DNA of 64,000 nucleotides from positions 62,001 through 126,000 of the forward strand of contig JAFTPN010000049.1 in NCBI GenBank assembly GCA_017463245.1. Direction: 5' to 3'. This document shows positions 1 through 8,368 of this stretch, piece after piece. The notes beneath the pieces are model-generated. The model was not told the DNA's origin. It made no database searches and worked only from the letters and a program-made list of their open reading frames with translations. This DNA comes from Clostridia bacterium. GTDB lineage: Bacteria; Bacillota; Clostridia; Christensenellales; Aristaeellaceae. Within the stretch, counting starts at the first letter, position 1. Each line of letters begins with the position of its first letter. The position numbers and the translations under genes are program-made.

Positions 1-438
1 TTCTTCAGCAAAAAGGGCACCCGTATCGTCTGCGGCGGCACCACCAGCAATGTGGTCTCCCGCTACCTGAACCAACCCATCGTGGCAGCCCTGGATTATC
101 CCGACCCCGAGGTACCGCCCATCAGCACCATCAAGGGCGTTGACCTGACCACCGAGGGCGTTATCACCCTGGCCAAGGTGCTGACCTATGCCGAGGACTT
201 CCTCGACCAGGCCAAGCTGGCGCCGGTATGGCTCACCCGCAAGGACGGCGCCAGCCTTATTGCCAAGGAGCTGTTTGAAAACGCCACCGACGTGAACTTC
301 TACGTTGGCCGCGCCATCAACCCCGCTCACCAGAACCCGGATCTGCCCATCAACTTTGCCATCAAGCAGCAGCTCATCACCAGCCTGGCAGAATGTCTGG
401 AAAAGATGGGCAAGCACATCCGGCTATCTTACTTCTAA
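1..438 (+). CDS. SpoIIE-family protein phosphatase, C-terminal part (5' truncated by window)
   Basis: The open frame enters from the left edge and gives the last 145 residues. The visible part contains a GGTTSN stretch near the edge, followed by the DPEVPPISTIKGVDLTTEGV region. From memory, this matches the C-terminal domain of the SpoIIE-type phosphatases that sit directly before monomeric hydrogenase genes in Clostridia. The catalytic PPM-type part lies outside the window and cannot be checked. The stop is 21 bp before the hydrogenase start, so the two are probably co-transcribed, and a role in signalling or redox control of the hydrogenase is an inference from position only. Confidence 0.7.
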   Translation, partial: FFSKKGTRIVCGGTTSNVVSRYLNQPIVAALDYPDPEVPPISTIKGVDLTTEGVITLAKVLTYAEDFLDQAKLAPVWLTRKDGASLIAKELFENATDVNFYVGRAINPAHQNPDLPINFAIKQQLITSLAECLEKMGKHIRLSYF

Positions 439-459
439 GCAGAATGGAGGCACCAGAAG

Positions 460-1899
460 ATGCAACTGTTCGACACTTATGTGCAAAAACTGAAATACAA
501 GGTCCTGCGCGAGGTCGCCCGCCATGCCTATGAGGACAGCCTGCAGGACTGCTACCTGGACATTCCCAAGCTGATCTCCCCCGGCCCCAAGAGCGAATTG
601 CGCTGCTGCATCTACAAGGAGCGCGCCATTGTGGCCGAGCGTGTGAAGCTGGCCATGGGCGGCGACAAGAGCAACCCCAACATCGTTGAGGTCATCGACA
701 TCGCCTGCGACGAATGCCCCGTCAGCGGCTATCGCGTGGGCGCGGACTGCCGCGGCTGCATTGCCCACCGCTGCGCCAGCGCTTGCCCCCGCAACGCCAT
801 TTCCTTCGATGAAAACCATCGTGCCCACATCGACCCGGACAAGTGCGTCAACTGCGGCAAGTGCGCCTCTGTGTGCCCCTACAGCGCCATTCAGCAGCAC
901 GTGCGCCCCTGCGAGCGTGCCTGCAAGGTGAAGGCCATTTCCCAGGGCGAGAACCATGTGGCCAACATTGACGAAAGCAAGTGCATCAACTGCGGCGCTT
1001 GCGTGTATCAGTGCCCCTTCGGCGCCCTGCAGGACAAGAGCTTCCTGCTGGATGCCATCAAGCTGATCCGCGAAAGCGAGCAGAACAAGAACTACCGCGT
1101 GTATGCGGTGGTGGCGCCCTCCATTTCCAGCCAGTTTGTCCACGTGAAGGTGGGGCAAATTATCACCGCCCTGAAGGAGCTGGGCTTCTTCAGCGTGGTC
1201 GAGGCTGCGCTGGGCGCTGACATGGTAGCCTACAGCGAGGCGAAGGAGCTGGCCGAAAAGGGCTTCCTCACCTCCAGCTGCTGCCCTGCCTTTGTCTCCT
1301 ACATCGAAAAGTCCTTCCCCGCCCTGAAGCCCCATGTGAGCCACAACTTCTCCCCCATGGCCGAGCTGGGTCGCTTCATCAAAAAGACCGACCCCACCAG
1401 CAAGGTGATCTTCATTGGCCCCTGCACCGCCAAAAAGCAGGAAGCCCAGCGCGAAGCCGTGAAGCCCTGGGTGGATTGCGTGCTGACCTTTGAGGAGCTG
1501 CAGGCCTGGATCGACAGCCGCGACCTGGATCCCAAGACCATGGCCGAAGGCGTACTGGACAATGCCAGCTACTTTGGCCGCATCTTCGCCCGCAGCGGCG
1601 GCCTGAGCGACGCCGTGGCGCAGGCGCTGAAGGAGCAGAAGAACACCGAGTTCATTGCCAATCCCATCATCTGCGATGGCATCGAAGCCTGCCGCGTGGC
1701 GCTCCTGAAAAAGCAGAAGAACCTGCTGAAGGAGAACTTCATCGAGGGCATGGCCTGCGTGGGCGGCTGCATCGGCGGTGCCGGCTGCCTGACCCACGGC
1801 CCCAAGGATGCCGGCGAGGTGGACAAGTACGGCCACGAAGCCTACGAGAAAACCATTGGCGACGCCCTTGCCCAATGCAGCTGGTCCGGCGAAGAATAA
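460..1899 (+). CDS. Monomeric [FeFe] hydrogenase, group B-like
   Basis: A 479-residue iron hydrogenase that interconverts protons and H2 with ferredoxin as likely electron partner, in the cytoplasm. Two 4Fe-4S ferredoxin motifs are visible at C129/C132/C135/C139 and C175/C178/C181/C185. A further cysteine group (C83, C86, C97, C100, C105, C109) precedes them. The H-cluster motifs are TSSCCP (271-276), GPCTAKKQE (320-328) and MACVGGC (431-437). The SSCCPAF and GPC forms, instead of SCCPxW and MPC, suit group B enzymes. A GGAGG ribosome-binding site lies about 10 bases before the ATG. A strong terminator follows. No maturation genes (hydE/F/G) are in the window. Confidence 0.93.
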   Translation: MQLFDTYVQKLKYKVLREVARHAYEDSLQDCYLDIPKLISPGPKSELRCCIYKERAIVAERVKLAMGGDKSNPNIVEVIDIACDECPVSGYRVGADCRGCIAHRCASACPRNAISFDENHRAHIDPDKCVNCGKCASVCPYSAIQQHVRPCERACKVKAISQGENHVANIDESKCINCGACVYQCPFGALQDKSFLLDAIKLIRESEQNKNYRVYAVVAPSISSQFVHVKVGQIITALKELGFFSVVEAALGADMVAYSEAKELAEKGFLTSSCCPAFVSYIEKSFPALKPHVSHNFSPMAELGRFIKKTDPTSKVIFIGPCTAKKQEAQREAVKPWVDCVLTFEELQAWIDSRDLDPKTMAEGVLDNASYFGRIFARSGGLSDAVAQALKEQKNTEFIANPIICDGIEACRVALLKKQKNLLKENFIEGMACVGGCIGGAGCLTHGPKDAGEVDKYGHEAYEKTIGDALAQCSWSGEE

Positions 1900-1906
1900 G
1901 CACATC

Positions 1907-1940
1907 CCCATCCTGTATTTCCTTGCAGGATGGGTTTTTT
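1907..1940 (+). terminator. Intrinsic terminator of the hydrogenase operon
   Basis: A perfect 9-bp stem (CCCATCCTG with CAGGATGGG) closes a short AT-rich loop and is followed by six T residues, 8 bp after the hydrogenase stop. Confidence 0.9.
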
Positions 1941-1987
1941 GCATCAAAAAAGGTGTGCCGCTCTGTGCGACACACCATAGCAGTTGT

Positions 1988-2848
1988 TTAGTTATGACCC
2001 ACAATGCCGAAGGCTCCGGGGCCACCGTGGCAGGTGATCACGCAGCCGGTCTTGATCCAGGTGATCTTCTCAAAGCCCAGCGCCTTGGCCTCGGCATCCA
2101 GCACCGTGCGGACGTTCTCCTCCATGTAGGGGGTGCAGATGAAGTAAATCTGCTCCTTCTTCAGCTCGTGCTTCTGGGCAAACTCCCGCAGCAGCACCGG
2201 CGCAATGCGGGGCAGCGCGCCGCGGTACTTCTTGCCCGCCAGCAGCTTGCCATCGGTGATCTCAATGCAGGGATGCAGATTCAGCAGATTGCCCACCAGC
2301 GCCACCGCATTGCTGCAACGGCCACCGGCACGCAGATAATCCAGGTTCTTGGGGATGAAGCACATCTTGGTATGCTCGCCAATGGCCTTGGCTGCCTCGG
2401 CAGCCTCGTCCAGGGTGGCGTCGGGATGCTCGTCCAGCCAGGCGGACATGGCGATCACCACAGCGCATTGTCCCACAGAAACGTGCTTGGTATCCACAAT
2501 GCGCACATTCTGCTCGTAGGGCTTGCCCTCAATGGCCAGCTCGGAGCTGTGGCAGGAGCAGGTGGTCACCGCAGAATAGGCCAGGTGCAGCAGGCGGGCA
2601 TCGGGATTCTCTGCAAAGATGCGCTCGTACACCGATTCAAAGTCATACACCGTGCTGCCGCTGGTGGTGGGCACCTTGCCGGTCTGATCGTAGTATGCAC
2701 ACACTTCCTCGGGCGGGAAGGCGCCGTCGTCCTTGCTGACAGCGCCCAGGGACACGTGCATGGGGATCAGCACCACGCCCAGCTGCTGCGCAAGTTCTTT
2801 AGAAACGTCTGATCCGGTTTCCGCAACCAGAACAATCTTGTTTGTCAT
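1988..2848 (-). CDS. DegV family fatty-acid-binding protein
   Basis: A 286-residue DegV protein. Family members bind a fatty acid between two domains and act as FakB-type subunits that present exogenous fatty acid to the kinase FakA. Visible family marks are the N-terminal ETGSD strand, the PTTSGST loop (about 60-66), a DTKHVSVGQ segment, LRAGGR, and the C-terminal CHGGPGAFGIVG. A kinase partner gene is not in the window. The gene has its own consensus promoter upstream. Confidence 0.9.
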   Translation of the reverse strand: MTNKIVLVAETGSDVSKELAQQLGVVLIPMHVSLGAVSKDDGAFPPEEVCAYYDQTGKVPTTSGSTVYDFESVYERIFAENPDARLLHLAYSAVTTCSCHSSELAIEGKPYEQNVRIVDTKHVSVGQCAVVIAMSAWLDEHPDATLDEAAEAAKAIGEHTKMCFIPKNLDYLRAGGRCSNAVALVGNLLNLHPCIEITDGKLLAGKKYRGALPRIAPVLLREFAQKHELKKEQIYFICTPYMEENVRTVLDAEAKALGFEKITWIKTGCVITCHGGPGAFGIVGHN

Positions 2849-2885
2849 CTATTTATCCCTTCCTGAATAACCGTTTTTCGGATTT

Positions 2886-2914
2886 ATTATAGCACAATAC
2901 TCTTCGTCTGTCCA
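2886..2914 (-). promoter_or_regulatory. Sigma-A promoter of the degV-family gene
   Basis: Read on the minus strand: TGGACA (2914-2909), 17-bp spacer, TATAAT (2891-2886), about 40 bp before the start codon. Confidence 0.8.
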
Positions 2915-2948
2915 TTAGTTCACATTAAGTTCATAATTCTTTTTGCAC

Positions 2949-2985
2949 AAAAATAGGTTTGCCCGAATTCTCATCAGGCAAACCT
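2949..2985 (-). terminator. Terminator of the MBL-hydrolase operon
   Basis: A 9-bp stem AGGTTTGCC / GGCAAACCT just after the MBL gene stop; on the minus strand it is followed by ATTTTTG. Confidence 0.8.
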
Positions 2986-2995
2986 CAAAAAAACA

Positions 2996-3643
2996 TCACT
3001 TCAGGCTCTGGGGTTCCAGCACCGCCACCGCAGGCTGGCAATCCATGTCCCCCTTGCACACCCGCAGCAGGTTCAGCCGCTCTGCACCGCCATACAGCTG
3101 CACAAAGTCCTCCACCGGGGCGATGGGCCAATCCGCATTGGCCGCGGTACGGTAGTGCATGGGCAATATCACCTGCGCCTGCAAGAGCTGTGCCGTTTCC
3201 TTGGCCGTCTGCGCATCAATGGTGAAGAACCCGCCCACCGGCAGCATCAGCACATCCACGGGAGCCAGCGCAGCCGCCTGCTCCGGCGTGGGCAGATGCC
3301 CCAGGTCGCCCAGGTGCGCCACCCGCAGGCCTTCCGCCTCCAGCAGGAACATCAGGTTGCTGCCCCGCTTGCTGCCCTGAGCTTCATCGTGGAAGCAGGG
3401 CACCGCCGTCACCTCCACGCCGGGCGCCAGCGTGTGCCGTCCCGCCGTATCGATGATGCGGCTCACGCCCTGCACATTCTCCACCGCGTTGTGGTCGTGA
3501 TGCCCGTGAGACACCAGCACCCCATCGGCCTTCATGGGCAGAATGGGATAGCCGCAGCTTGCGTCATAAGGATCCGTCACAATGCGCATGCCATTGTCCA
3601 ATTCCAGCAGGAATTCCGCATGGCCGATACAGCTGATGATCAT
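2996..3643 (-). CDS. MBL-fold metal-dependent hydrolase (UlaG-like)
   Basis: A 215-residue metallo-beta-lactamase-fold protein. The metal-binding motif HGHHDHN lies near residues 46-52, a further His sits in PCFHDE, and the Asp ligand is in LGDLGH. It starts MIISCIGHAEF, the usual first strand of small UlaG/YtkL-like hydrolases, and fills the family length. The substrate is not predictable. AAGGAGG precedes the ATG. It overlaps the preceding gene by ATGA, so the two are translationally coupled in a three-gene minus-strand operon. Confidence 0.85.
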   Translation of the reverse strand: MIISCIGHAEFLLELDNGMRIVTDPYDASCGYPILPMKADGVLVSHGHHDHNAVENVQGVSRIIDTAGRHTLAPGVEVTAVPCFHDEAQGSKRGSNLMFLLEAEGLRVAHLGDLGHLPTPEQAAALAPVDVLMLPVGGFFTIDAQTAKETAQLLQAQVILPMHYRTAANADWPIAPVEDFVQLYGGAERLNLLRVCKGDMDCQPAVAVLEPQSLK

Positions 3644-4125
3644 TTTTCTTCCTCCTTCATGACTTTCGCCAGATAGGGTGCCAGCCCGCCCGGCAGCGGC
3701 AGATGTTCCCGCAGCCGCGCTGCAAATTCACCATGCCATTGGGAGCAGAGCCACTCCACCCGCTGCCGACCCACCTCGGCGGCCTTTACCAGCGCACGGA
3801 TGTATGCCTCTGCGGGTGCATCGCCGGGATGCTGGCGCAGCAGCCACAGGCAGCAGCCGCTCTCTCCGGTATATGCTTCCGGCCACACCATCTCCGACGC
3901 AGGCACAGCATGATCCAGCAGCAGCCAGCCCGTCTCCTGCCACACGCGCCAGCCCTCCGCCTCCAGCGCCGCAACGAAGCTCATCACCGCCGCTTCATCG
4001 GCAATGCGGGGCAAATCGCACATCAGCAGCGCCCGGGGATCATCCGTGCGCCGCAGAGCGGGCTTGCGTTTTGCAGGCACCTGTGCCAACTGCTCCTGCA
4101 CCGCCTGGCGCAGCCCGGTCAGCAC
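3640..4125 (-). CDS. Hypothetical protein in DUF1934 operon
   Basis: A 161-residue soluble protein that I do not recognise. It is rich in Leu, Ala and Trp, with an amphipathic helical C-terminus ending KVMKEEEK and no signal or membrane segment. The likely start is GTG, lying inside the last codons of the DUF1934 gene (7-bp overlap), and its stop overlaps the MBL gene start by ATGA. The tight overlaps on both sides support that it is real and translated. Confidence 0.6.
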   Translation of the reverse strand: MLTGLRQAVQEQLAQVPAKRKPALRRTDDPRALLMCDLPRIADEAAVMSFVAALEAEGWRVWQETGWLLLDHAVPASEMVWPEAYTGESGCCLWLLRQHPGDAPAEAYIRALVKAAEVGRQRVEWLCSQWHGEFAARLREHLPLPGGLAPYLAKVMKEEEK

Positions 4126-4583
4126 GGCTTTTCGCTGGCGGCGTATTCCAGCTGCATGGTGTGCATGGAGGCAAAGCCCCCTGCAAAGTCCAGCTGATAT
4201 TCCAGATACACGCTGCCATGCTCCGCACCCAGATTCACGTCCACCCGGGTGGCAAACAGCGCCATGTCCATATCGCCATAGGGGGTGTGGTACACGCCCT
4301 CAAACCGGCGATCCTTCACAAACACCATGGAGGTGCCGTACTCCCCCAGGCGGTTCATGCTCACCCGGCCGGGCTGCATCATCAGCACGATGTCCTGGGT
4401 CATCACGCTGCCATCGCTGTCGTCGGTCTGGCTTTCCTGATACCGCAGGATGTACCCGTTGGGCGTGGGCTTCAGTTCGCCCGTGGTCATCAGGCGAATG
4501 GGTTCGTCGCTCTCGCCCTGTTCATTCTTGGCCGCACCCAGCAGCGTCACCAGCACGCGGCGGCCTTTATCCTTCATATCCAT
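4119..4583 (-). CDS. DUF1934 (YwiB-like) beta-barrel protein
   Basis: A 154-residue protein with the pattern of the DUF1934/YwiB family: RVLVTLLGAA at the N-terminus, an ILRYQES strand, MNRLGEYGTSMVF, then YHTPYGDMDMALFAT and a final LEYQLDFAG strand. The fold is a small calycin-like barrel and the function is unknown. It is the first gene of a three-gene minus-strand operon and is divergent from ispE. A TATACT -10-like sequence sits upstream on the minus strand near 4616-4621 but without a convincing -35. Confidence 0.8.
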   Translation of the reverse strand: MDMKDKGRRVLVTLLGAAKNEQGESDEPIRLMTTGELKPTPNGYILRYQESQTDDSDGSVMTQDIVLMMQPGRVSMNRLGEYGTSMVFVKDRRFEGVYHTPYGDMDMALFATRVDVNLGAEHGSVYLEYQLDFAGGFASMHTMQLEYAASEKPC

Positions 4584-4706
4584 GGGATCTCATCGCTCCT
4601 TTTCTTTTGCCCCATCAGTATAGCATACTTTGCGTATTTTGTATTGCACTTTTTTCGCCATGGGGTTATCATTAGTTGAACAAGCACAAATGGAGGGCAT
4701 TTCACC

Positions 4707-5570
4707 ATGCGCATCAAAGCCCGCGCCAAGATCAACTGGACGCTGGACATCCTCGGCCAGCGGGAGGACGGCTACCACCTGATGGATATGCTGATGCAGT
4801 CCGTTTCCCTGGCGGACACCATCACCCTGACCCCCGCCAGCGAGCTGAGCATCACCACCGGCGGCACGCCGAAGCTCCCCGCCAACGAGCGCAACCTGGC
4901 CTACCGCGCCGCCGTGGCGCTGCAGGAGGCCACGGGCTGCCGCAGGGGCGCGGCCATCCATGTGGAAAAGCGCATCCCCGTGGGCGCTGGCATGGGCGGC
5001 GGCAGCGCCGATGCCGCAGGCGTGCTGGCCGGGCTGAACCAACTGTGGAACACCGGGCTGAACCAGCAGCAGCTGGAGGCCATCGGCCTCACCTTAGGCG
5101 CAGACGTCCCCTTCTGCCTGCGCGGCGGGCTGACCCGCACCACCGGCATTGGCGAAAGCATGGTCTCCCTGCCCTGCGGCAGGTACTACGACCTGGTGGT
5201 CATTCAGCCCTGCCGGGGACTGAGCACCGGCGCGGTGTTCACCGCCTATCACGAGAAGGCCGACATCCCCCGCCCCGCCACCGACGACGCCCAGCGCGCC
5301 CTGGAAACAGGCGACGCTACCCTGCTGGCCGCCAGCCTGGGCAATGTGCTTCAGGCCGTGAGCCAGGACATGCGTCCCCCCATTGCCGACGCCATCGCCG
5401 CCCTGAAGAAGCGGGGCGCCATCACCGCCCTGATGACCGGCAGCGGCTCGGCGGTGTTCGGCGTGTTCGAAGATGAAGACGCCGCCCGCGATGCCGCCCG
5501 CAGCCTGCGCAGCCGCTGGGCTTCCACCTTCTATTGCAGGACATGCCAGGAGAGCATTATTATCGCATAA
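4707..5570 (+). CDS. ispE: 4-diphosphocytidyl-2-C-methyl-D-erythritol kinase
   Basis: A 287-residue GHMP kinase of the non-mevalonate isoprenoid pathway; it phosphorylates the 2-hydroxyl of CDP-methylerythritol with ATP. The AKINWTL start, the ATP-binding loop PVGAGMGGGSADAA (91-104), GADVPFCL (131-138, catalytic Asp133) and the C-terminal GSGSAVFGVF are all present. Length is normal. GGAGGG stands upstream of the ATG. It is a single-gene unit ended by a strong hairpin. Confidence 0.95.
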   Translation: MRIKARAKINWTLDILGQREDGYHLMDMLMQSVSLADTITLTPASELSITTGGTPKLPANERNLAYRAAVALQEATGCRRGAAIHVEKRIPVGAGMGGGSADAAGVLAGLNQLWNTGLNQQQLEAIGLTLGADVPFCLRGGLTRTTGIGESMVSLPCGRYYDLVVIQPCRGLSTGAVFTAYHEKADIPRPATDDAQRALETGDATLLAASLGNVLQAVSQDMRPPIADAIAALKKRGAITALMTGSGSAVFGVFEDEDAARDAARSLRSRWASTFYCRTCQESIIIA

Positions 5571-5574
5571 GAAG

Positions 5575-5655
5575 GGAGGGACGCAAGTCCCGACTAACGA
5601 GGTCAATGCTTGCATTGACCGAAGTGTAGCCAGCGCCGAGCTTGCCTCGGTGATG
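5575..5655 (+). other. Cluster of small perfect hairpins after ispE
   Basis: Between the ispE stop and the terminator lie GGAC-GCAA-GTCC, the nearly loop-free palindrome GGTCAATGC-TT-GCATTGACC, and CCGAG-CTTG-CCTCGG-type pairing. No reading frame is supported. The GC-TT-GC stem tops resemble the interspersed hairpins at 28343-28437. Confidence 0.5.
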
Positions 5656-5662
5656 GCCGATA

Positions 5663-5700
5663 GAAAAGAGCAGTTCCTCACATGAGGAACTGCTCTTTCT
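5663..5700. terminator. Bidirectional terminator between ispE and the feo operon
   Basis: AGAGCAGTTCCTCA / TGAGGAACTGCTCT forms a long perfect stem with A-rich sequence to the left and T-rich sequence to the right, so it can end both ispE (+) and the feo operon (-). Confidence 0.85.
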
Positions 5701-5711
5701 TGATAGAGGGT

Positions 5712-5876
5712 TTATTTTCCCGTGCCGCCGCAGCCACAGCCGCAGCTCTTGGAGGCACAGGTTTTGCTGTAGGGGCAGCCGATGCACTTCTGCCCGCTCT
5801 TCTTGGCCTTGATGATGTAGGCCGCCGCAGCGCCCAGGATCACCGCCAGCACAGCAATGACAATGATATCCGTCAT
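5712..5876 (-). CDS. FeoB-associated Cys-rich membrane protein
   Basis: A 54-residue protein with a single N-terminal membrane helix (MTDIIVIAVLAVILGAAAAY) followed by a cytoplasmic Cys-rich tail (CIGCPYSKTC, then SCGCGCGG). This is the typical small gene after feoB in Bacillota and is thought to help ferrous iron uptake, perhaps by handling Fe2+ at the inner face. AAGGAG is placed correctly before the ATG. It follows feoB by 18 bp. Confidence 0.9.
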   Translation of the reverse strand: MTDIIVIAVLAVILGAAAAYIIKAKKSGQKCIGCPYSKTCASKSCGCGCGGTGK

Positions 5877-5894
5877 AGGAGTTTCTCCTTATGG

Positions 5895-7901
5895 TCAGGC
5901 CTGAGCCTTCAGCTCATATTCCTTCTGGAGGTTCTTGTTGGTCTTCTGGATCAGGTAAACGATCACCGCTGCAAAGGCAGCCACAGCGATCAGGCCGGGG
6001 ATGAAGCCAGCGCCCACCGTACCGGTGGTGATCAGGGTGCCGATCTGGTACACGGCATAGCCGATGGTGAAGCCAGCGCCCAGCTGGAAGGCGATGCCGC
6101 CCCACAGCCACTTGCTGCTCTTCATTTCGGAGTTCATGGCGCCCATGGCAGCGAAGCACGGAGGCGTGTAGAGGTTGAACATCAGGTAAGCCAGGGCAGC
6201 CACCTTGGTGATGGCCATGATGCCAGCGATCTCCGCACCAGCGCCTTCCATCATCGCCAGCTCTTCGGTGTCGATCAGGTTCTCCAGACCCACAAAGCAC
6301 ACAGCCAGGGTGCCCACCACGTTCTCCTTGGCGATGAAGCCGGTCACAGCGGCGGCAGCCAGCTGCCAGCTCGCCACGCCCACGATGGGCACCAGCAGAT
6401 AGGCAAAGGGCTGGGCAATGGAGGCCAGGATGGAAACATCAGCCGTTTCAGCGGGCTGGAAGTTCCAGGCGAAGGTCTGCATGATCTGCACAACGGTGTT
6501 GCACAGCAGGATGATGGTGCCAGCCTTGACGATGTAGGCCCAGCCGCGGGAGAGCATGGACATGAGCGCACGCTTCAGGCTGGGAAGCTTATACTCGGGC
6601 AGCTCGATGATGAAGAAGGACTTACGGGCCTTGTAGCCGGTGATCTTGTTGATCAGCAGAGCGCCGAAGAAGATCAGGGCAATGCCCACGAAGTACATCA
6701 GGGGACTCACCCAGCTGGCCTCGGGGAAGAACGCGCCAGCGAACAGGGCGATCACGGGCATCTTGGCGCCGCAGGGCATGAAGGGCGTCAGCATGGCGGT
6801 GGCGCGGCGTTCACGCTCGTTGCGGATGGTACGGCAGGCCATAACGCCAGGGATGGCGCAGCCAGTACCGATGACGAAGGGGATCACGGACTTACCGGAC
6901 AGACCCACCTTCTTGAAGATGGGATCCAGCACCACAGAGGCACGAGCCATGTAGCCGCAGTCTTCCAGCAGGGCGATGAGGAAGTACATCACCATCACCA
7001 GGGGCAGGAAGCCCAGCACGGCGCCCACGCCGCCCACAATGCCGTCAACCACCAGCGCATACAGGATGGGAGAAGCATTTTCCATCAGGCCGGAAACCCA
7101 CTCGGTCAAGGTCTCCATCCAGCCTTCCAGCACACCGGCCAGCCAGATGCCCAGGCCGCCCTCGGCCTGAGAGATCCAGAACACGCCGAACATGATGGCC
7201 GCGAAGATCGCCAGACCCGCAATGGGGTGAGTCACCACCGCGTCGATCTTGTCCTGGAAGTTCTTGTCCTTGGTAAAGACCTTGCGGGTCTCTACGTCCT
7301 TCACGATGTCATTGACGAAGGAGAAGCGGGCACGGTCGGCCTTTTCCACTTCAGCCTTGCTGGTCAGGTCGATGTTGCCCTGGCTGTAGGGAGCCTTCTG
7401 CTCCTTGCCATACTGCGCCACAGCAGCGGCGATCACGTCTTTGAGACCCTCGTTGGTGGTGGACACAGTCTCCACCACGGGGCAGCCCAGCTTGGCGGAA
7501 AGGGCAGCCGCATCGATCTTGGTCTGCTTCTTCTCGTTCACGTCGGCCTTGTTCAGCGCCACCACCACGGGGATGCCCAGCTCCAGCAGCTGGGTGGTGA
7601 AGAACAGGCTGCGGCTCAGGTTGGTGGCGTCCACGATGTTCACGATCACATCGGGATGCTCGTTGCGCACATAGCCGCTGGTGATGCTCTCTTCAGAGGT
7701 GAAGGGAGACATCGAATACGCACCAGGAAGGTCAACGGCGATCAGCTCCTGGGAGCCGGTGCAGTAAGCCTTCTTGATAGGATGTTCCTTCTTTTCTACG
7801 GTCACGCCGGCCCAGTTGCCGACCTTCTCGTTGCGGCCAGTCAACGCGTTGTACATCGTCGTCTTGCCGCTGTTAGGGTTACCAGTCAGTGCAATTCTCA
7901 T
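5895..7901 (-). CDS. feoB: Ferrous iron transporter FeoB
   Basis: A 668-residue Fe2+ permease with an N-terminal G-protein domain: G1 GNPNSGKT (7-14), G3 DLPG (57-60), G4 NKAD (117-120), then a multi-helix membrane domain. The first gate motif reads IGTGCAIPGVMACRTI, keeping the conserved Cys and Pro. A longer frame exists from a TTG seven codons upstream, but the ATG at 7901 has GGAGGAG at the right distance. It is the second gene of the feoA-feoB-Cys-rich operon. Confidence 0.95.
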   Translation of the reverse strand: MRIALTGNPNSGKTTMYNALTGRNEKVGNWAGVTVEKKEHPIKKAYCTGSQELIAVDLPGAYSMSPFTSEESITSGYVRNEHPDVIVNIVDATNLSRSLFFTTQLLELGIPVVVALNKADVNEKKQTKIDAAALSAKLGCPVVETVSTTNEGLKDVIAAAVAQYGKEQKAPYSQGNIDLTSKAEVEKADRARFSFVNDIVKDVETRKVFTKDKNFQDKIDAVVTHPIAGLAIFAAIMFGVFWISQAEGGLGIWLAGVLEGWMETLTEWVSGLMENASPILYALVVDGIVGGVGAVLGFLPLVMVMYFLIALLEDCGYMARASVVLDPIFKKVGLSGKSVIPFVIGTGCAIPGVMACRTIRNERERRATAMLTPFMPCGAKMPVIALFAGAFFPEASWVSPLMYFVGIALIFFGALLINKITGYKARKSFFIIELPEYKLPSLKRALMSMLSRGWAYIVKAGTIILLCNTVVQIMQTFAWNFQPAETADVSILASIAQPFAYLLVPIVGVASWQLAAAAVTGFIAKENVVGTLAVCFVGLENLIDTEELAMMEGAGAEIAGIMAITKVAALAYLMFNLYTPPCFAAMGAMNSEMKSSKWLWGGIAFQLGAGFTIGYAVYQIGTLITTGTVGAGFIPGLIAVAAFAAVIVYLIQKTNKNLQKEYELKAQA

Positions 7902-7999
7902 GAAAGATTCTCCTCCATCCAACCTGATCGGTTACGGTTAGCCGTGCTTAACCCATGTTTCAAAGAAATGCGGCATTCCTGCCGCTGATTTCTTCTACT

Positions 8000-8218
8000 T
8001 CAGACCACAATGGCGCGTGCCAGCTGATCATCAATGCTGTAGCGGGCGTCCTTCACGGAGATCACGCAGCCTCCGCGCTTGCGCGCCACCACGGTGATCG
8101 GCTCGCCGGAGTAGCACCCCAGCGAAAACAGGAAGGAATCCATTTCCTCGTCATCGGTATCGATGCGCTGGATGATGTACTCTTCGCCTTCCTGCGCCGT
8201 CAGCAAGGTCATTTCCAT
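8000..8218 (-). CDS. feoA: Ferrous iron transport protein FeoA
   Basis: A 72-residue SH3-like FeoA protein that modulates FeoB. The family pattern is visible: LGCYSGEPITVVARKRGG, then VKDARYSIDDQLARAIVV. The start at 8218 (MEMTLL) is chosen because AGGAGG lies 9 bases upstream; a GTG eight codons earlier would overlap that site. About 100 bp separate it from feoB. Confidence 0.9.
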   Translation of the reverse strand: MEMTLLTAQEGEEYIIQRIDTDDEEMDSFLFSLGCYSGEPITVVARKRGGCVISVKDARYSIDDQLARAIVV

Positions 8219-8246
8219 AACAATGATCCTCCTGTGTATCACGCGA

Positions 8247-8274
8247 TTAGTCTTGGTTAATTAGCCTCGACTAA
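8247..8274 (-). promoter_or_regulatory. Tandem DtxR/IdeR-type operator candidates
   Basis: Two abutting 14-mers, TTAGTCTTGGTTAA (8247-8260) and TTAGCCTCGACTAA (8261-8274), share the form TTAGYCTYGRYTAA, an imperfect palindrome like iron/manganese DtxR-family boxes. They cover the expected transcription start of feoA, directly after the -10. Iron-dependent repression is the likely use. No regulator gene of this family is in the window. Confidence 0.6.
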
Positions 8275-8279
8275 CCAAA

Positions 8280-8308
8280 TATATAGCACCTTTCCAGCGT
8301 TTTGTCAA
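8280..8308 (-). promoter_or_regulatory. Promoter of the feo operon
   Basis: Minus strand: TTGACA (8308-8303), exactly 17 bp, TATATA (8285-8280). A consensus-strength promoter, consistent with repressor control by the sites just downstream. Confidence 0.85.
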
Positions 8309-8368
8309 CGGCTTTTGCTACTTTTTTGACAAAAAAGTTTTATGCGTCTAACTTCATGGAAAAACCGG

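Noticed and set aside
424..2025. A 533-codon open frame on the minus strand across the hydrogenase gene
   Set aside because: It is a mirror of the GC-rich coding strand; the plus frame carries all H-cluster motifs and a 4Fe-4S pattern, and the minus product is low-complexity Ala/Gly/Leu/His.
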